DNA from: Antrihabitans cavernicola
GTDB taxonomy: Bacteria > Actinomycetota > Actinomycetes > Mycobacteriales > Mycobacteriaceae
Direction of reading: 5' to 3'
Assembly (NCBI RefSeq): GCF_008297975.1
Contig: NZ_VLNY01000001.1
Coordinates: forward strand, 372,001 to 436,000
Length of the DNA stretch: 64,000 nucleotides
The notes below the pieces were generated by a model, which saw nothing but the letters and a program-made list of their open reading frames with translations, did not search any database and had not been told where the DNA came from. A program made the translations under genes and the position numbers. Below, piece after piece: positions 1 through 9,590 of the stretch; position 1 is the stretch's first letter; each line of letters begins with the position of its first letter.

Positions 1-536
1 TTGTCCAGGTGGTTGTGCGACGAGAACAGCCCGGGCACGTTGCCGAGGTAGCGCCCGACCAGCCGGATCGCGGCGCCGTGGCTCACCACCACCACGTCGC
101 CGGAATCCAGGTACTGCTCGCGCAGTTGGTCGAGCACCGGCACGTAGCGGTCCAGCACGTCCTGACCCGACTCGCCACCGGGCACGCGCACGGTGAGATC
201 GCCCATGTGCCAATCGTGAAAGACCTTCTTGAACAATTCGTGCGATGCCTCGTCGGTCTTCCCTTCGAGGTCGCCCGCCTGCGCCTCGTGCAAACCGTCC
301 AGCGCCTGCACGATCAGACTCGTCGAGCCCTCGATGTAGCTCGCAGTCTGCAAGGCGCGCAACGCATGCGACGACACCAGCGCGACCGGCTCTTCGGCCG
401 CGAACCGCTCGGCGATGGTTCTGGCCTGCATGACACCCAACTCGGTCAACGGAGCGCCGGGCAGCTTGGTATCGAGCTGCTTCGCGACGTTGCCCTCGGT
501 CTCCCCGTGCCGCACCAGGATCAGCCGTCCGGTCAC
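1..536 (-). CDS. Histidine phosphatase (phosphoglycerate mutase-like), partial
   Basis: This is a phosphohydrolase of the histidine phosphatase superfamily, cut at its C-terminus by the left window edge. The reverse strand reads from a GTG at 536. The phospho-accepting histidine lies in an N-terminal LVRHGET motif (residues 7-13), and a second conserved histidine lies in VVSHGAAIR (about residues 149-157). About 178 residues are visible and the family usually runs to about 220. The GTG overlaps the TGA of pheA (GTGA), so the two are translationally coupled. M. tuberculosis has the same pair (Rv3837c next to pheA Rv3838c, from memory). The substrate is unknown; the name phosphoglycerate mutase should not be taken literally. 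Confidence 0.9.
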   Translation of the reverse strand, partial: MTGRLILVRHGETEGNVAKQLDTKLPGAPLTELGVMQARTIAERFAAEEPVALVSSHALRALQTASYIEGSTSLIVQALDGLHEAQAGDLEGKTDEASHELFKKVFHDWHMGDLTVRVPGGESGQDVLDRYVPVLDQLREQYLDSGDVVVVSHGAAIRLVGRYLGNVPGLFSSHNHLD

Positions 537-1456
537 AGGTCCGCCCGCCCTTCCCGTAGTTCGGCCAGCCACTGCGAGTCCGGAGCATCCGACGGTGGCG
601 CGGTGCCGAATTCGTTTGCTGCAGGCCATGATCCCAGGAACCGAACGCTTGCTGCCATGCGGTGCAACGCCTTCAACGCCTCACCGACGGCCGCGTCGTC
701 GATGTGCCCGATGCAGTCGAGGTAGAAGCGGTAGGTGCCGATGCCGGTTCTGGTCGGCCGCGACTCGATTCGGGTCAGATCGATTCCGCGCGTGGCGAAC
801 TCGGCGAACGCACCGAACAACGAGCCTGGCTCGTTAGGCAGTTCGAGGACGATCGACGTGCGATCGGATCCCGTCACCGCCGGTGCTCGACGCGGTTTGG
901 TGACGTGAACGAAGCGGGTGCGTGCACCCTCGTAGTCGACGACGCCCGAGGCCAACGACTCCAGACCCAGCCGCTCCCCCGCCAACGCCGTCGACACCGC
1001 CGCGTCGGCGAGGCCGTTCGCGACGTCCTCGGCCGCGGCGGCATTCGATGCCGCGTACCGCACCTCGACGTCCGGCAACTCACGTTCGAGCCACAGCCGC
1101 ACCTGCGCGGCCGCGACCGGATAGGCGCAGATGGTGCGGACGTCGGTCAACGCGGTGCCCGACTTGGCGACGATAGAAAAGCTCACGTCCAAGTCGATTT
1201 CGGCAACGATCTGCAGGCGCGCGCTCATCGCCAACGAATCCAATGTCGCTGGAATGGAGCCTTCGATGGAACTCTCGATCGGGACCACCGCACCGTCGAC
1301 ATCGCCGGCCCGAACCAGCTCCAACGCGGCAGGCTGACTGGCGGCGGTGACACGTTCGACGGTGCCGTCGAACGCACCGGCCGTCTCCAACCCGGCCAGT
1401 GCCATCTCGGTGAAAGTTCCGGACGGTCCGAAATACGCGATCCGCTGCACGCTCAC
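533..1456 (-). CDS. pheA: Prephenate dehydratase
   Basis: This enzyme converts prephenate to phenylpyruvate in phenylalanine biosynthesis. The N-terminal catalytic domain (about residues 1-185) begins with RIAYFGPSGTFTE and ends with the TRFVHV motif, whose Thr-Arg-Phe is catalytic in the family. A C-terminal ACT domain (about 195-280) carries ESRPTRTG, the phenylalanine-binding segment of allosteric dehydratases, so feedback inhibition by phenylalanine is expected. It is monofunctional, with no chorismate mutase domain. The frame opens from a TTG at 1468, but a GTG at 1456 or 1450 matches the usual family start better. The stop overlaps the downstream phosphatase start. Confidence 0.95.
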   Translation of the reverse strand: MSVQRIAYFGPSGTFTEMALAGLETAGAFDGTVERVTAASQPAALELVRAGDVDGAVVPIESSIEGSIPATLDSLAMSARLQIVAEIDLDVSFSIVAKSGTALTDVRTICAYPVAAAQVRLWLERELPDVEVRYAASNAAAAEDVANGLADAAVSTALAGERLGLESLASGVVDYEGARTRFVHVTKPRRAPAVTGSDRTSIVLELPNEPGSLFGAFAEFATRGIDLTRIESRPTRTGIGTYRFYLDCIGHIDDAAVGEALKALHRMAASVRFLGSWPAANEFGTAPPSDAPDSQWLAELREGRADL

Positions 1457-1496
1457 GAGGTTACGCAATGATGGGCCTCGCGTTGACGACCGTCGA

Positions 1497-2675
1497 GTGA
1501 ACGCGGTTGGATCAGCCGTGAACTCGAGCCGTAGCAGGTGGTCGGTACTGATCGCCTACGCGTCCGTTGCGGCGGCCTCGCAGACCTTGTGGCTGACCTA
1601 TGCGCCCGTCACCACGGTCGCGGCGGATCACTACGGAGTGTCTATCGGTGCGATCGGGTGGCTCGCCAACATCGAACCACTGCTCTACGTTCTGCTTGCG
1701 CTGCCCGCGGGTTTGTTGCTGGACAGGTCGTTTCGCTCGTCGCTCGCGGCAGGCGCCATCCTTTCGGCGATCGGTGCGATCGTCCGCCTGCTCGGCGACG
1801 ATTATTCGTGGGCGCTGATCGGTCAGCTGATCGCGGCTGTTGCGCAGCCGTTGCTGCTCAGTGCGATCGCGAAGGTCGCTCGCGAATACCTGACCGAGAA
1901 GGATCGTCCGGCCGGGATCGCGCTGGGCGCCTGCAGCCTCACCGCAGGACAATTGCTGGCAATCGTGTTGGGCGCGGCGCTGTCCGCCCCGGACCAGATT
2001 CCCGATCTGGAGCTGATCGGCGCCGTGTTCGCTGCGGTGTCGGCGATCGTGCTGGTGCTGTGTCTGCTGCGGCCGAGTCCCTACCCGTCCGGGCGAGTCG
2101 CGGCAGGGCTCGAATCATTGCGTGTCGTCTGGAGCGACCGCGCGATCCGGATCATGTGCGGCGTCGTCTTCCTCGGCTTCGGGATCTACATCGCTGAAAC
2201 CACCTGGCTGCAGGCGTTGCTGGAACCGGCGGGAATCACCGCGTCCTCAGCAGGCGTGTTGCTGGTGATCATGCTGGTTGCGGGCACCATCGGCGCTGCC
2301 ACCCTGCCGACCACCATCGCCCGCCGCAACGCGCAGCCCGCGATGCTTTTCGCGTCGGTCATCGTCGGCATTGTCGCCGCGCTTGCTCTCGCAGTCGCGC
2401 CGGGATTCGGGGTCGGCGTCGCCGTTCTCGCGGTGAGCGGTTTCCTCAACGTTGCCGCGCTGCCGGTGATTCTCGAGTTGGCCGAGCGCCGCGCGGGCGC
2501 GGCCGGTGGCGCCGTCGCATCGTTGGTATGGCTTGCCGGCAATGCAGGCGGACTGGTGGTCGCGCTGTCGGTCCAGGCGCTCGTCGACACTCCGGCCGCT
2601 GCGTTCACACTGCTCGCCGTCTTCGGTCTGCTCGCGGTTCCGCTGCTGGTGGCGCTGCGGAAGCGGATTGCCTGA
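1497..2675 (+). CDS. MFS transporter
   Basis: This is an integral membrane protein of about 392 residues with roughly twelve hydrophobic segments, as in 12-TM major facilitator superfamily carriers. Short basic loops after TM2 (LLLDRSFRSS) and between the halves fit the MFS pattern. Substrate is not recognisable; drug/proton antiporters and CynX/NarK-like carriers are the nearest type. The frame is open upstream into pheA, but those residues are not transporter-like. The start is therefore a GTG at 1497, or possibly the GTG at 1518. It is divergent from pheA, with about 40 bp between the chosen starts. Confidence 0.8.
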   Translation: MNAVGSAVNSSRSRWSVLIAYASVAAASQTLWLTYAPVTTVAADHYGVSIGAIGWLANIEPLLYVLLALPAGLLLDRSFRSSLAAGAILSAIGAIVRLLGDDYSWALIGQLIAAVAQPLLLSAIAKVAREYLTEKDRPAGIALGACSLTAGQLLAIVLGAALSAPDQIPDLELIGAVFAAVSAIVLVLCLLRPSPYPSGRVAAGLESLRVVWSDRAIRIMCGVVFLGFGIYIAETTWLQALLEPAGITASSAGVLLVIMLVAGTIGAATLPTTIARRNAQPAMLFASVIVGIVAALALAVAPGFGVGVAVLAVSGFLNVAALPVILELAERRAGAAGGAVASLVWLAGNAGGLVVALSVQALVDTPAAAFTLLAVFGLLAVPLLVALRKRIA

Positions 2676-2712
2676 ACGAGCGCGCCGTCGCCGCGTGTGA
2701 TGAGATTTCGGG

Positions 2713-5700
2713 ATGGGCATAAAGGTGGCACTCGAACACCGCACCACCTACACCTTCGACCGGCTGGTGGCGGTACATCCGCACGTGGTGCGGCTCCGAC
2801 CTGCTCCGCACACCCGGACGCCTATCGAGGCGTACACCCTGAAGGTGGAACCGGCCGAGCATTTCGTCAACTGGCAGCAGGACGTATTCGGTAATTTCCT
2901 TGCGCGCCTGGTATTTCCCGAACGTGCCAAGGAATTGAGCATCACCGTCGGCTTGATCGCCGACATGGAGGTGATCAACCCGCTCGACTTCTTCATCGAA
3001 GACTTCGCCGAGCACTACGGGTTCGAGTACCCCGCCGACCTGCTCGCCGACCTCGAGCCCTACCTACGACCTGTCGACGAGGGCGAACCCGGCTCGGGCC
3101 CTGGTGAACTGGTCAAGGATTGGGTGCGCGACTTCACCGTTCCAAGCAAGATCCGCACCATCGAGTTCCTCGCTCGCCTCAACCGCGAGATCCTGGACTG
3201 CGTGGGCTACACGCTGCGCATGGAAGTCGGCGTGCAGACGCCCGATCACACGTTGCGTGCTGCAATCGGATCGTGCCGCGACTCGGCATGGCTGATGGTG
3301 TCGATTCTGCGCGAGATGGGTTTGGCCGCACGCTTCGTCTCCGGCTATCTGGTACAGCTGTCGTCGGATGTGAAGTCGCTGGACGGCCCGTCCGGTCCGG
3401 AAGCCGACTTCACCGACCTGCACGCCTGGACCGAGGTCTACATTCCCGGCGCGGGCTGGATCGGCCTCGACCCGACGTCGGGGCTGTTCGCGGGCGAAGG
3501 CCACATACCGCTGTCCGCGACGCCGCATCCGTCGTCGTCCGCCCCGATCTCCGGCAGCACCGGCATCTGCGAGAGCATCCTCGACTTCGCCAACGTGGTC
3601 ACCCGAATCCACGAAGACCCACGAGTCACGTTGCCGTACACCGAAACACAGTGGACGGCCATTCAATCGCTCGGCGCGGAGATCGACCGGCGCATGGTCG
3701 ACAGCGACGTGGCGTTGACGATGGGTGGCGAGCCGACGTTCGTCTCGATCGACAATCAGGAAGACCCCGAGTGGACGACCGCCGCGGACGGGCCACACAA
3801 GCGTCGCCTCGCCAGCGAGCTCGCCTCCCGACTCAAGGACGTGTACGCACCCACCGGCTTCGTGCAGCGCAATCAGGGCAAGTGGTATCCCGGAGAACCG
3901 TTGCCGCGCTGGCAGATCGGGCTCTACTGGCGCACGGACGGCGGTGAGCTCTGGAACGATCCCGAACTGCTCGCCGATCCGTGGTCACCGGAACAGACCA
4001 ATAGCACCGAACCCATTGCGGCACAGAAATTGGCAGCCGACATCGCCGAGCAGCTCGGACTGCCGGACGCCCAGGTCCGCCCGGCGTACGAAGATCCGAT
4101 CGCCGATCTCGCGACCCTGCTTCGCCAACCCGACGGCGATCCCCCGACCACCGACCTCGATCCGACCACCGATTCCGTCGATGCGCGACAAGCATTGATC
4201 GACAAGGTTTCCCAGCCGGTGCGCACTGCCGCTGCATACGTTCTGCCACTGCACCGCGCGGAAGACGGCACCCTATGGGAGAGCGCCGACTGGAAGCTGC
4301 GGCGAGGGCGAATCGTGTTGCGGCCCGGCGACTCTCCCGCCGGTCTTCGTCTGCCACTCGATTCGATTTCCTGGCGCGCCTCCGAACCGCCTTTCGACGA
4401 CGATCCGACTGCGGACAAGGAGCCGATTCCCGACGAGGTCGACGAACCCGATGCCGAGGTAGTCACCGAGGCGCCGCGTGCGAAGGTCGGGTTGCCCACC
4501 ACTGCACTGGTTGTCGAAGTACGCGACGGCATTGCCTACGTGTTCCTGCCGCCCGTCGCGAAGTTGGACCACTTCGTCGACCTGATTTCGGTCGTCGAAA
4601 GCGCTGCCGAGGCGACGGGGACCGCGGTGGTGCTCGAGGGGTATGCGCCGCCGCCTGATCCGCGCATCGAAACCCTCACCGTGACACCGGATCCCGGTGT
4701 CATCGAAGTGAACATGCAGCCCACGTCGTCCTTCGCCGAACAATCGGAGCTGCTGGCGAACCTGTACGAGCAGGCGCGCCGAACCCGGCTCGGCACAGAG
4801 TCGTTCGACAACGACGGCACCCACGGCGGCACCGGCGGTGGCAACCACATCACCCTGGGCGGTCGGACACCCGCAGAGTCGCCGCTGCTGCGTCGGCCCG
4901 ACCTGCTGGTCTCGCTGCTCACCTACTGGCAGCGGCACCCGTCGCTGTCGTATCTGTTCTCCGGCAGGTTCATCGGGACCACGTCGCAGGCGCCGCGCGC
5001 GGACGAGGGCAGGCAGGAAGCGCTCTACGAGTTGGAGATCGCCTTCGCCGAAATCGATCGACTCGGCAGCGAAAACAACTCGCCCTGGCAAGTTGATAGG
5101 GCGCTCCGGCACCTCCTCACCGACATCACCGGCAACACCCACCGCGCCGAATTCTGCATCGACAAGCTCTACAGCCCCGATTCGGCGCGCGGTCGGCTCG
5201 GCCTGCTGGAGCTGCGCGGCTTCGAGATGCCTCCGCATCACCGGATGGCGATGGTGCAATCGCTGCTGGTCCGCAGCCTGGTCTCCCGGTTCTGGGACGA
5301 TCCCCTGAAGGCACCGCTGATCCGCCACGGCGCCAACCTGCACGGGCGCTATCTGTTGCCGCACTACATCATCGAGGACATCACCGCAGTCGCGGCCGAT
5401 CTGCGGGCGCACGGCATCGATTTCGACACCAGCTGGCTGGACCCGTTCACCGAATTCCGTTTTCCGCGAATCGGAACAGCGATCATCGACGGTGCCGAAC
5501 TGGAGCTGCGTGGCGCCATCGAGCCGTGGAACGTGCTCGGCGAAGAGTCGTCGCTGACCGGGACCGCGCGCTACGTCGATTCGTCGGTGGAGCGGCTGCA
5601 GGTGCGTCTCGCCGGTGCGGACACCGGTCGATACATCCTGACCTGCAACGGTTTTCCGGTACCGCTGATGGGTACCGACAAGTCGGACGTGCAGGTCGCC

Positions 5701-6036
5701 GGTGTTCGCTACCGCGCTTGGCAACCACCGAGTGCGTTGCATCCGTCGTTGACCGTCGACGGCCCTCTGGTCTTCGACCTTGTCGACACCGTCAACGGTC
5801 GCTCCCGCGGCGGCTGCACGTACCACGTATCGCATCCCGGTGGCCGCTCCTACGACGGTGCCCCGGTCAACGCCGTCGAGGCCGAATCGCGGCGGAACCG
5901 TCGCTTCGAGGCAGCCGGGTACACGCCGGGCCCCATCGATTTGTCAGACTTGCGCAGCAAACAGGCTCGACTGGCCACAGACGTCGGTGCTCCCGGGATA
6001 CTGGACCTTCGGAGGGCACGGTCCGTACTGAGGTAG
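2713..6036 (+). CDS. Transglutaminase-like / DUF2126 (putative amidoligase) protein
   Basis: This is a 1107-residue two-part enzyme. Residues about 1-290 are a bacterial transglutaminase-like domain with N-terminal beta region. The papain-like triad is Cys188 (in GSCRDSAW), His237 (HAWTEVY) and Asp253 (GLDPTSG). From about residue 330 the protein matches the DUF2126 family, annotated as a putative glutamine-synthetase-fold amidoligase; MGGEPTFVSID opens this part. It is the counterpart of M. tuberculosis Rv2566. Domain composition suggests that it makes or exchanges amide bonds, but no product is known. It is first of three same-strand genes; the next start is 20 bp downstream. No signal peptide is visible, so it is probably cytoplasmic. 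Confidence 0.9.
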   Translation: MGIKVALEHRTTYTFDRLVAVHPHVVRLRPAPHTRTPIEAYTLKVEPAEHFVNWQQDVFGNFLARLVFPERAKELSITVGLIADMEVINPLDFFIEDFAEHYGFEYPADLLADLEPYLRPVDEGEPGSGPGELVKDWVRDFTVPSKIRTIEFLARLNREILDCVGYTLRMEVGVQTPDHTLRAAIGSCRDSAWLMVSILREMGLAARFVSGYLVQLSSDVKSLDGPSGPEADFTDLHAWTEVYIPGAGWIGLDPTSGLFAGEGHIPLSATPHPSSSAPISGSTGICESILDFANVVTRIHEDPRVTLPYTETQWTAIQSLGAEIDRRMVDSDVALTMGGEPTFVSIDNQEDPEWTTAADGPHKRRLASELASRLKDVYAPTGFVQRNQGKWYPGEPLPRWQIGLYWRTDGGELWNDPELLADPWSPEQTNSTEPIAAQKLAADIAEQLGLPDAQVRPAYEDPIADLATLLRQPDGDPPTTDLDPTTDSVDARQALIDKVSQPVRTAAAYVLPLHRAEDGTLWESADWKLRRGRIVLRPGDSPAGLRLPLDSISWRASEPPFDDDPTADKEPIPDEVDEPDAEVVTEAPRAKVGLPTTALVVEVRDGIAYVFLPPVAKLDHFVDLISVVESAAEATGTAVVLEGYAPPPDPRIETLTVTPDPGVIEVNMQPTSSFAEQSELLANLYEQARRTRLGTESFDNDGTHGGTGGGNHITLGGRTPAESPLLRRPDLLVSLLTYWQRHPSLSYLFSGRFIGTTSQAPRADEGRQEALYELEIAFAEIDRLGSENNSPWQVDRALRHLLTDITGNTHRAEFCIDKLYSPDSARGRLGLLELRGFEMPPHHRMAMVQSLLVRSLVSRFWDDPLKAPLIRHGANLHGRYLLPHYIIEDITAVAADLRAHGIDFDTSWLDPFTEFRFPRIGTAIIDGAELELRGAIEPWNVLGEESSLTGTARYVDSSVERLQVRLAGADTGRYILTCNGFPVPLMGTDKSDVQVAGVRYRAWQPPSALHPSLTVDGPLVFDLVDTVNGRSRGGCTYHVSHPGGRSYDGAPVNAVEAESRRNRRFEAAGYTPGPIDLSDLRSKQARLATDVGAPGILDLRRARSVLR

Positions 6037-6055
6037 GAGCTGAGGAGGTGAGTCG

Positions 6056-8659
6056 ATGACCCAGGAAGCCACAGCGCCCGCAGCCGGCTCGCCACCCGAT
6101 GTCTTCGGCAACTACCGCACCGCCCGGCCGCAGGGTGCATTGTTCGAGCTCTCGCCCACGGAGACCCGCTACGACGAACTGTTCGACGCCACCGGAACAC
6201 TGAAACCCCACTGGGCCGACCCGGCGGCAGGCCTGTCGACCCGCGGCCATCCGGGGATGCAGTGGCTGCGCGATCGCGTCCGGCGCCTCGTCGACACCTA
6301 CGGCATCACCTACAACGAGACGTCGGTCGCCGAGCCCGGTAAGTCCGTCCCGCCGAGCCGGTGGCAGCTCGACGGCGTGCCGTTGGTGCTGGCACCCGAC
6401 GACTGGGCCACACTCGAAGCCGGTCTCACCCAACGATCTCGGGTGCTCGATGCCTTGCTTGCCGATCTGTACGGGCCGATGTCGGTGGTGCGATCGGGTC
6501 TGCTGCCACCGCAGCTGGTGTTCGGCCACCCCGGCTATCTCCGGGCCGCCCACGGCATCACGGTCCCCGGACCGCATCAGCTGTTTCTGCACGGGTGCGA
6601 CGTCAGCCGGTCCCCGACCGGCAGCTTCCGCGTCAACGCCGACTGGACGCAGGCGCCATCGGGTGCCGGCTACGCGCTCGCCGATCGTCGGGTGATCTCG
6701 CGCGCCTTGCCTGATGTCTTTCAGCAGACCGCGCCGCGCCCGATCTCGTCGTTTGCGCAGACCATGCGCCTCGCGCTGATCGACGCCGCACCGGATGCGG
6801 CGGAGAACCCGGTCGTCGTCGTGCTCAGCCCGGGTACACACTCCGAAACAGCATTCGACCAGGCCTATCTCGCGTCGGTGTTGGGTTTCCCACTGGTGGA
6901 GAGCGCCGACCTGACGGTCCGCGACGGCAAGCTGTGGATGCGGTCGCTGGGCACTCTCAAGCGCGTGGATGTTGTGCTGCGCCGCGTCGACGCCGCCTTC
7001 GCCGACCCGCTCGACCTGCGGGCAGATTCGCGACTCGGTGTGGTCGGGTTGGTCGAGGTGCTGCGGCGCGGCGCGGTCAGCGTGGTCAACACCCTGGGCA
7101 GCGGCGTGCTCGAGAACGCCGCCCTGCCCGGATTTCTCCCGCAACTCAGTCGTTCGTTGCTCGGTGAAGAGCTGTTGTTGGAGTCGACCCCGACCTACTG
7201 GGCAGGCGACGACCTGCAGAAGTCGCACCTGCTGGCGAATCTGGGATCGCTGGTGGTCAAGTCGACGGTCGGCACCGAGGTGCAGGTGGGCCGACTGCTC
7301 ACCGCGGCCGCGCGGGAGACGCTCGCCGCTCAGATCGAGGCCGAACCGTGGAAATGGGTCGGGCAGGAGCCGCCCCAGTTCTCGGTGGCGCCCATCGAAT
7401 CCAGCGCGTCGGCCGTACGATCCGCGCCGGTGGCGTTCCGCATGTTCGCCGTCGCCCAGCGCGCGGGTTTCACGGCGATGGTCGGCGGCCTCGGGCAGGT
7501 GATGGCGGAGAATCCGACGTCGTTGGCGTTGCACAGCATCGCAGCCAAGGACGTGTGGGTTCGCCCGGCCGATCGGGGTGGCGCTGCCGATGCCACCGGC
7601 CCGATTCGCCTGGTCCCGCCGCCCGAATCGTTGCCCGTCTTCCATGCGGCGGTGGCTGATGTGGTCAGCTCGCCGCGCGTGCTGTCGGACCTCTTCTGGA
7701 TGGGCCGCTACGCAGAGCGTGCGGAAGATACGGCGCGACTGCTGATCGCGGTCCGCGACCGACAGCAGGAGTACCGCCACCGGATGTGGCTCGACGGCAG
7801 TGACAGCGTGACGATCCTGCTGGATGCGCTCGCCGAAATCACCGGTTCCATGGACGTCAACGCTCACGATCTGCAGCGAACGCTGACCGCCGACAAGACG
7901 CGCGCAGGCTCGCTGGCGCAGTCCGTCGACCGCCTCGGTTACGCGGCACGCGCTGTCCGCGACCAGCTCTCCAACGACACCTGGACCGTGCTGAGCACCG
8001 TCGACGCCGCGTTGGCAGAGTTCGCGACCGTCACCTACGACGACGGCAGCGCAATCGGATCCGTGCAGTCGGCGGTGCTCACCGGCATGTTGTCGCTGTC
8101 CGGACTGGGCGCCGAATCGATGGTGCACGATCCCGGCTGGTACCTGATGGACATCGGCAAACGACTCGAACGCGGTCTTCAGCTGACCGCGCTGCTCGGT
8201 GCCACTCTCGACGCGCCGCGGATGCCCTCGACCGAGCGGATGGTGATCGAATCCGTTTTGGCCGCAAGCGAATCGTCGGTGATCTACGCGCGCCGCAACC
8301 GGGGCGTCATTCGCCTGGCCGCCGTCGCGCAACTGCTGCTGTTCGACGAGGGCAACCCGCGTTCCCTTGTCTACCAACTGGATCGGCTCAAGGACGACCT
8401 GCACGCCCTACCGGAGGCATCGGGTTCCTCGCGCGCCGAGCGGCTCGCGGAAGAGATGAGCGCACAACTGCGCCGAGCCGATCCCGCCGATCTGGAAACC
8501 GTTGGGCCGGAAGGGTTGCGCACCGATCTGGTAGAGCTGCTGGACGGCATTCATGCGTCGTTGCGGTCGTTGTCGGAGATCATTCTGGCGACACAGCTGT
8601 CCATGCCACAGGACATTCAGCCACTGTGGGGACTCAGTCTTGCGCAGGTGTTGCCATGA
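6056..8659 (+). CDS. Circularly permuted ATP-grasp / alpha-E domain protein
   Basis: This 867-residue protein has two fused modules. About residues 60-520 match the circularly permuted type 2 ATP-grasp family (with a long loop region around VFGHPGYLRAAHG). About 540-850 match the helical alpha-E domain (starts near LSDLFWMGRYAERAEDTARLL). ATP-grasp enzymes activate a carboxylate as acyl phosphate and join it to an amine or thiol. In this family the substrate is unknown. A strong ribosome site (GAGGAGGTG) precedes the ATG, and the TGA overlaps the next gene by 4 bp. It is equivalent to Rv2567 of M. tuberculosis. Many bacteria encode the two modules as separate genes. Confidence 0.9.
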   Translation: MTQEATAPAAGSPPDVFGNYRTARPQGALFELSPTETRYDELFDATGTLKPHWADPAAGLSTRGHPGMQWLRDRVRRLVDTYGITYNETSVAEPGKSVPPSRWQLDGVPLVLAPDDWATLEAGLTQRSRVLDALLADLYGPMSVVRSGLLPPQLVFGHPGYLRAAHGITVPGPHQLFLHGCDVSRSPTGSFRVNADWTQAPSGAGYALADRRVISRALPDVFQQTAPRPISSFAQTMRLALIDAAPDAAENPVVVVLSPGTHSETAFDQAYLASVLGFPLVESADLTVRDGKLWMRSLGTLKRVDVVLRRVDAAFADPLDLRADSRLGVVGLVEVLRRGAVSVVNTLGSGVLENAALPGFLPQLSRSLLGEELLLESTPTYWAGDDLQKSHLLANLGSLVVKSTVGTEVQVGRLLTAAARETLAAQIEAEPWKWVGQEPPQFSVAPIESSASAVRSAPVAFRMFAVAQRAGFTAMVGGLGQVMAENPTSLALHSIAAKDVWVRPADRGGAADATGPIRLVPPPESLPVFHAAVADVVSSPRVLSDLFWMGRYAERAEDTARLLIAVRDRQQEYRHRMWLDGSDSVTILLDALAEITGSMDVNAHDLQRTLTADKTRAGSLAQSVDRLGYAARAVRDQLSNDTWTVLSTVDAALAEFATVTYDDGSAIGSVQSAVLTGMLSLSGLGAESMVHDPGWYLMDIGKRLERGLQLTALLGATLDAPRMPSTERMVIESVLAASESSVIYARRNRGVIRLAAVAQLLLFDEGNPRSLVYQLDRLKDDLHALPEASGSSRAERLAEEMSAQLRRADPADLETVGPEGLRTDLVELLDGIHASLRSLSEIILATQLSMPQDIQPLWGLSLAQVLP

Positions 8660-9543
8660 CGGGCGAAACCAAGCGCTATCGGATCACACATCGAACCACG
8701 TACACCTACTCCGACGATGTTTCGAGTTCGTACGGTCGCACCCATCTGACTCCGCGGGAACTACCCGGACAGCGAATCACCGACGCGGAGTTGATCATCG
8801 AACCGGAACCATCGGACCGATCGACCAGTCCCGACGTCTTCGGCAACACGACAGCGTTCTTCCACATCAACACCGATCACCGCACACTTGTCGTCACCAA
8901 CGTATCCACCGCCGAGGTTGATCCGCCGGACGAGGTGCGACTGCAACGCGGCTATTCGACTGCGCCGTGGGAGGATTCGCGTCCCACGGGTGTCGCGGGA
9001 GCGTTGGCCACCGAGTTCGTGCTGGATCTGGTGCCGCCGGAGATCACCGACGCGGTTCGCGACTATGCCGCCGTGACCTTCACACCCGGCAGACCGTTGG
9101 TCGAGGTGATCCGTGAACTCACCACCCGCATCTTCACCGACTTCACCTACAAGTCCGGATCGACCACCAATTCGACCAAGGTGGCCGAGGTGATGGAGGC
9201 ACGCTCCGGCGTGTGCCAGGACTTCGCCCGAATCGCGATCGCCTGCCTTCGCTCGCAAGGACTAGCGGCACGGTATGTCTCGGGATATCTGTCGACGCGG
9301 CCGCCGCCCGGCAAGGAACGGATGATCGGCGTCGACGCGTCGCACGCATGGGCTGCCGTCTGGTTGCCGGACGACGAGTGGCTGGCGTTCGATCCCACCA
9401 ACAACCAGCTGGCCGACGAGCGCTACATCACGGTCTCGTGGGGCCGCGACTACGCCGACGTTCCGCCCTTGCGCGGCATCATTTACACCGATTCCAAGAA
9501 GTCGACGATCAACGTTTCGGTGGACGTGGCTCCGCTGGACTGA
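8656..9543 (+). CDS. Transglutaminase-like family protein
   Basis: This is a 295-residue transglutaminase-like protein with an N-terminal beta domain (RITHRTTYTYSDDV) followed by the papain-fold core. The triad is Cys187 (SGVCQDFAR), His230 (ASHAWAAVW) and Asp246 (AFDPTNNQ). The ATG overlaps the previous TGA (ATGA), so its translation is coupled to the ATP-grasp/alpha-E protein. It is likely a peptidase, amidase or acyl-transferase for the same product, by analogy with Rv2569c. It shares layout with the N-terminal domain of the first gene of the trio, so the operon carries two transglutaminase-type active sites. No secretion signal is seen. Confidence 0.92.
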   Translation: MTGETKRYRITHRTTYTYSDDVSSSYGRTHLTPRELPGQRITDAELIIEPEPSDRSTSPDVFGNTTAFFHINTDHRTLVVTNVSTAEVDPPDEVRLQRGYSTAPWEDSRPTGVAGALATEFVLDLVPPEITDAVRDYAAVTFTPGRPLVEVIRELTTRIFTDFTYKSGSTTNSTKVAEVMEARSGVCQDFARIAIACLRSQGLAARYVSGYLSTRPPPGKERMIGVDASHAWAAVWLPDDEWLAFDPTNNQLADERYITVSWGRDYADVPPLRGIIYTDSKKSTINVSVDVAPLD

Positions 9544-9590
9544 CGCCCGTCCTTGACCTGGAGCGCACTCCACGTCCTAACCTGCGTGAC

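Noticed and set aside
1347-1496. Fifty-residue N-terminal extension of the MFS transporter
   Set aside because: It overlaps pheA and is not transporter-like; GTG at 1497 or 1518 is a better start.
4273-5835. 520-residue minus-strand open frame
   Set aside because: Antisense to the DUF2126 part of the first trio gene; composition is that of a shadow frame.
5867-8404. 845-residue open frame on the minus strand
   Set aside because: It lies antisense to the ATP-grasp/alpha-E gene, has Arg/Gln/His-rich composition and no domain; typical of shadow frames in high-GC DNA.
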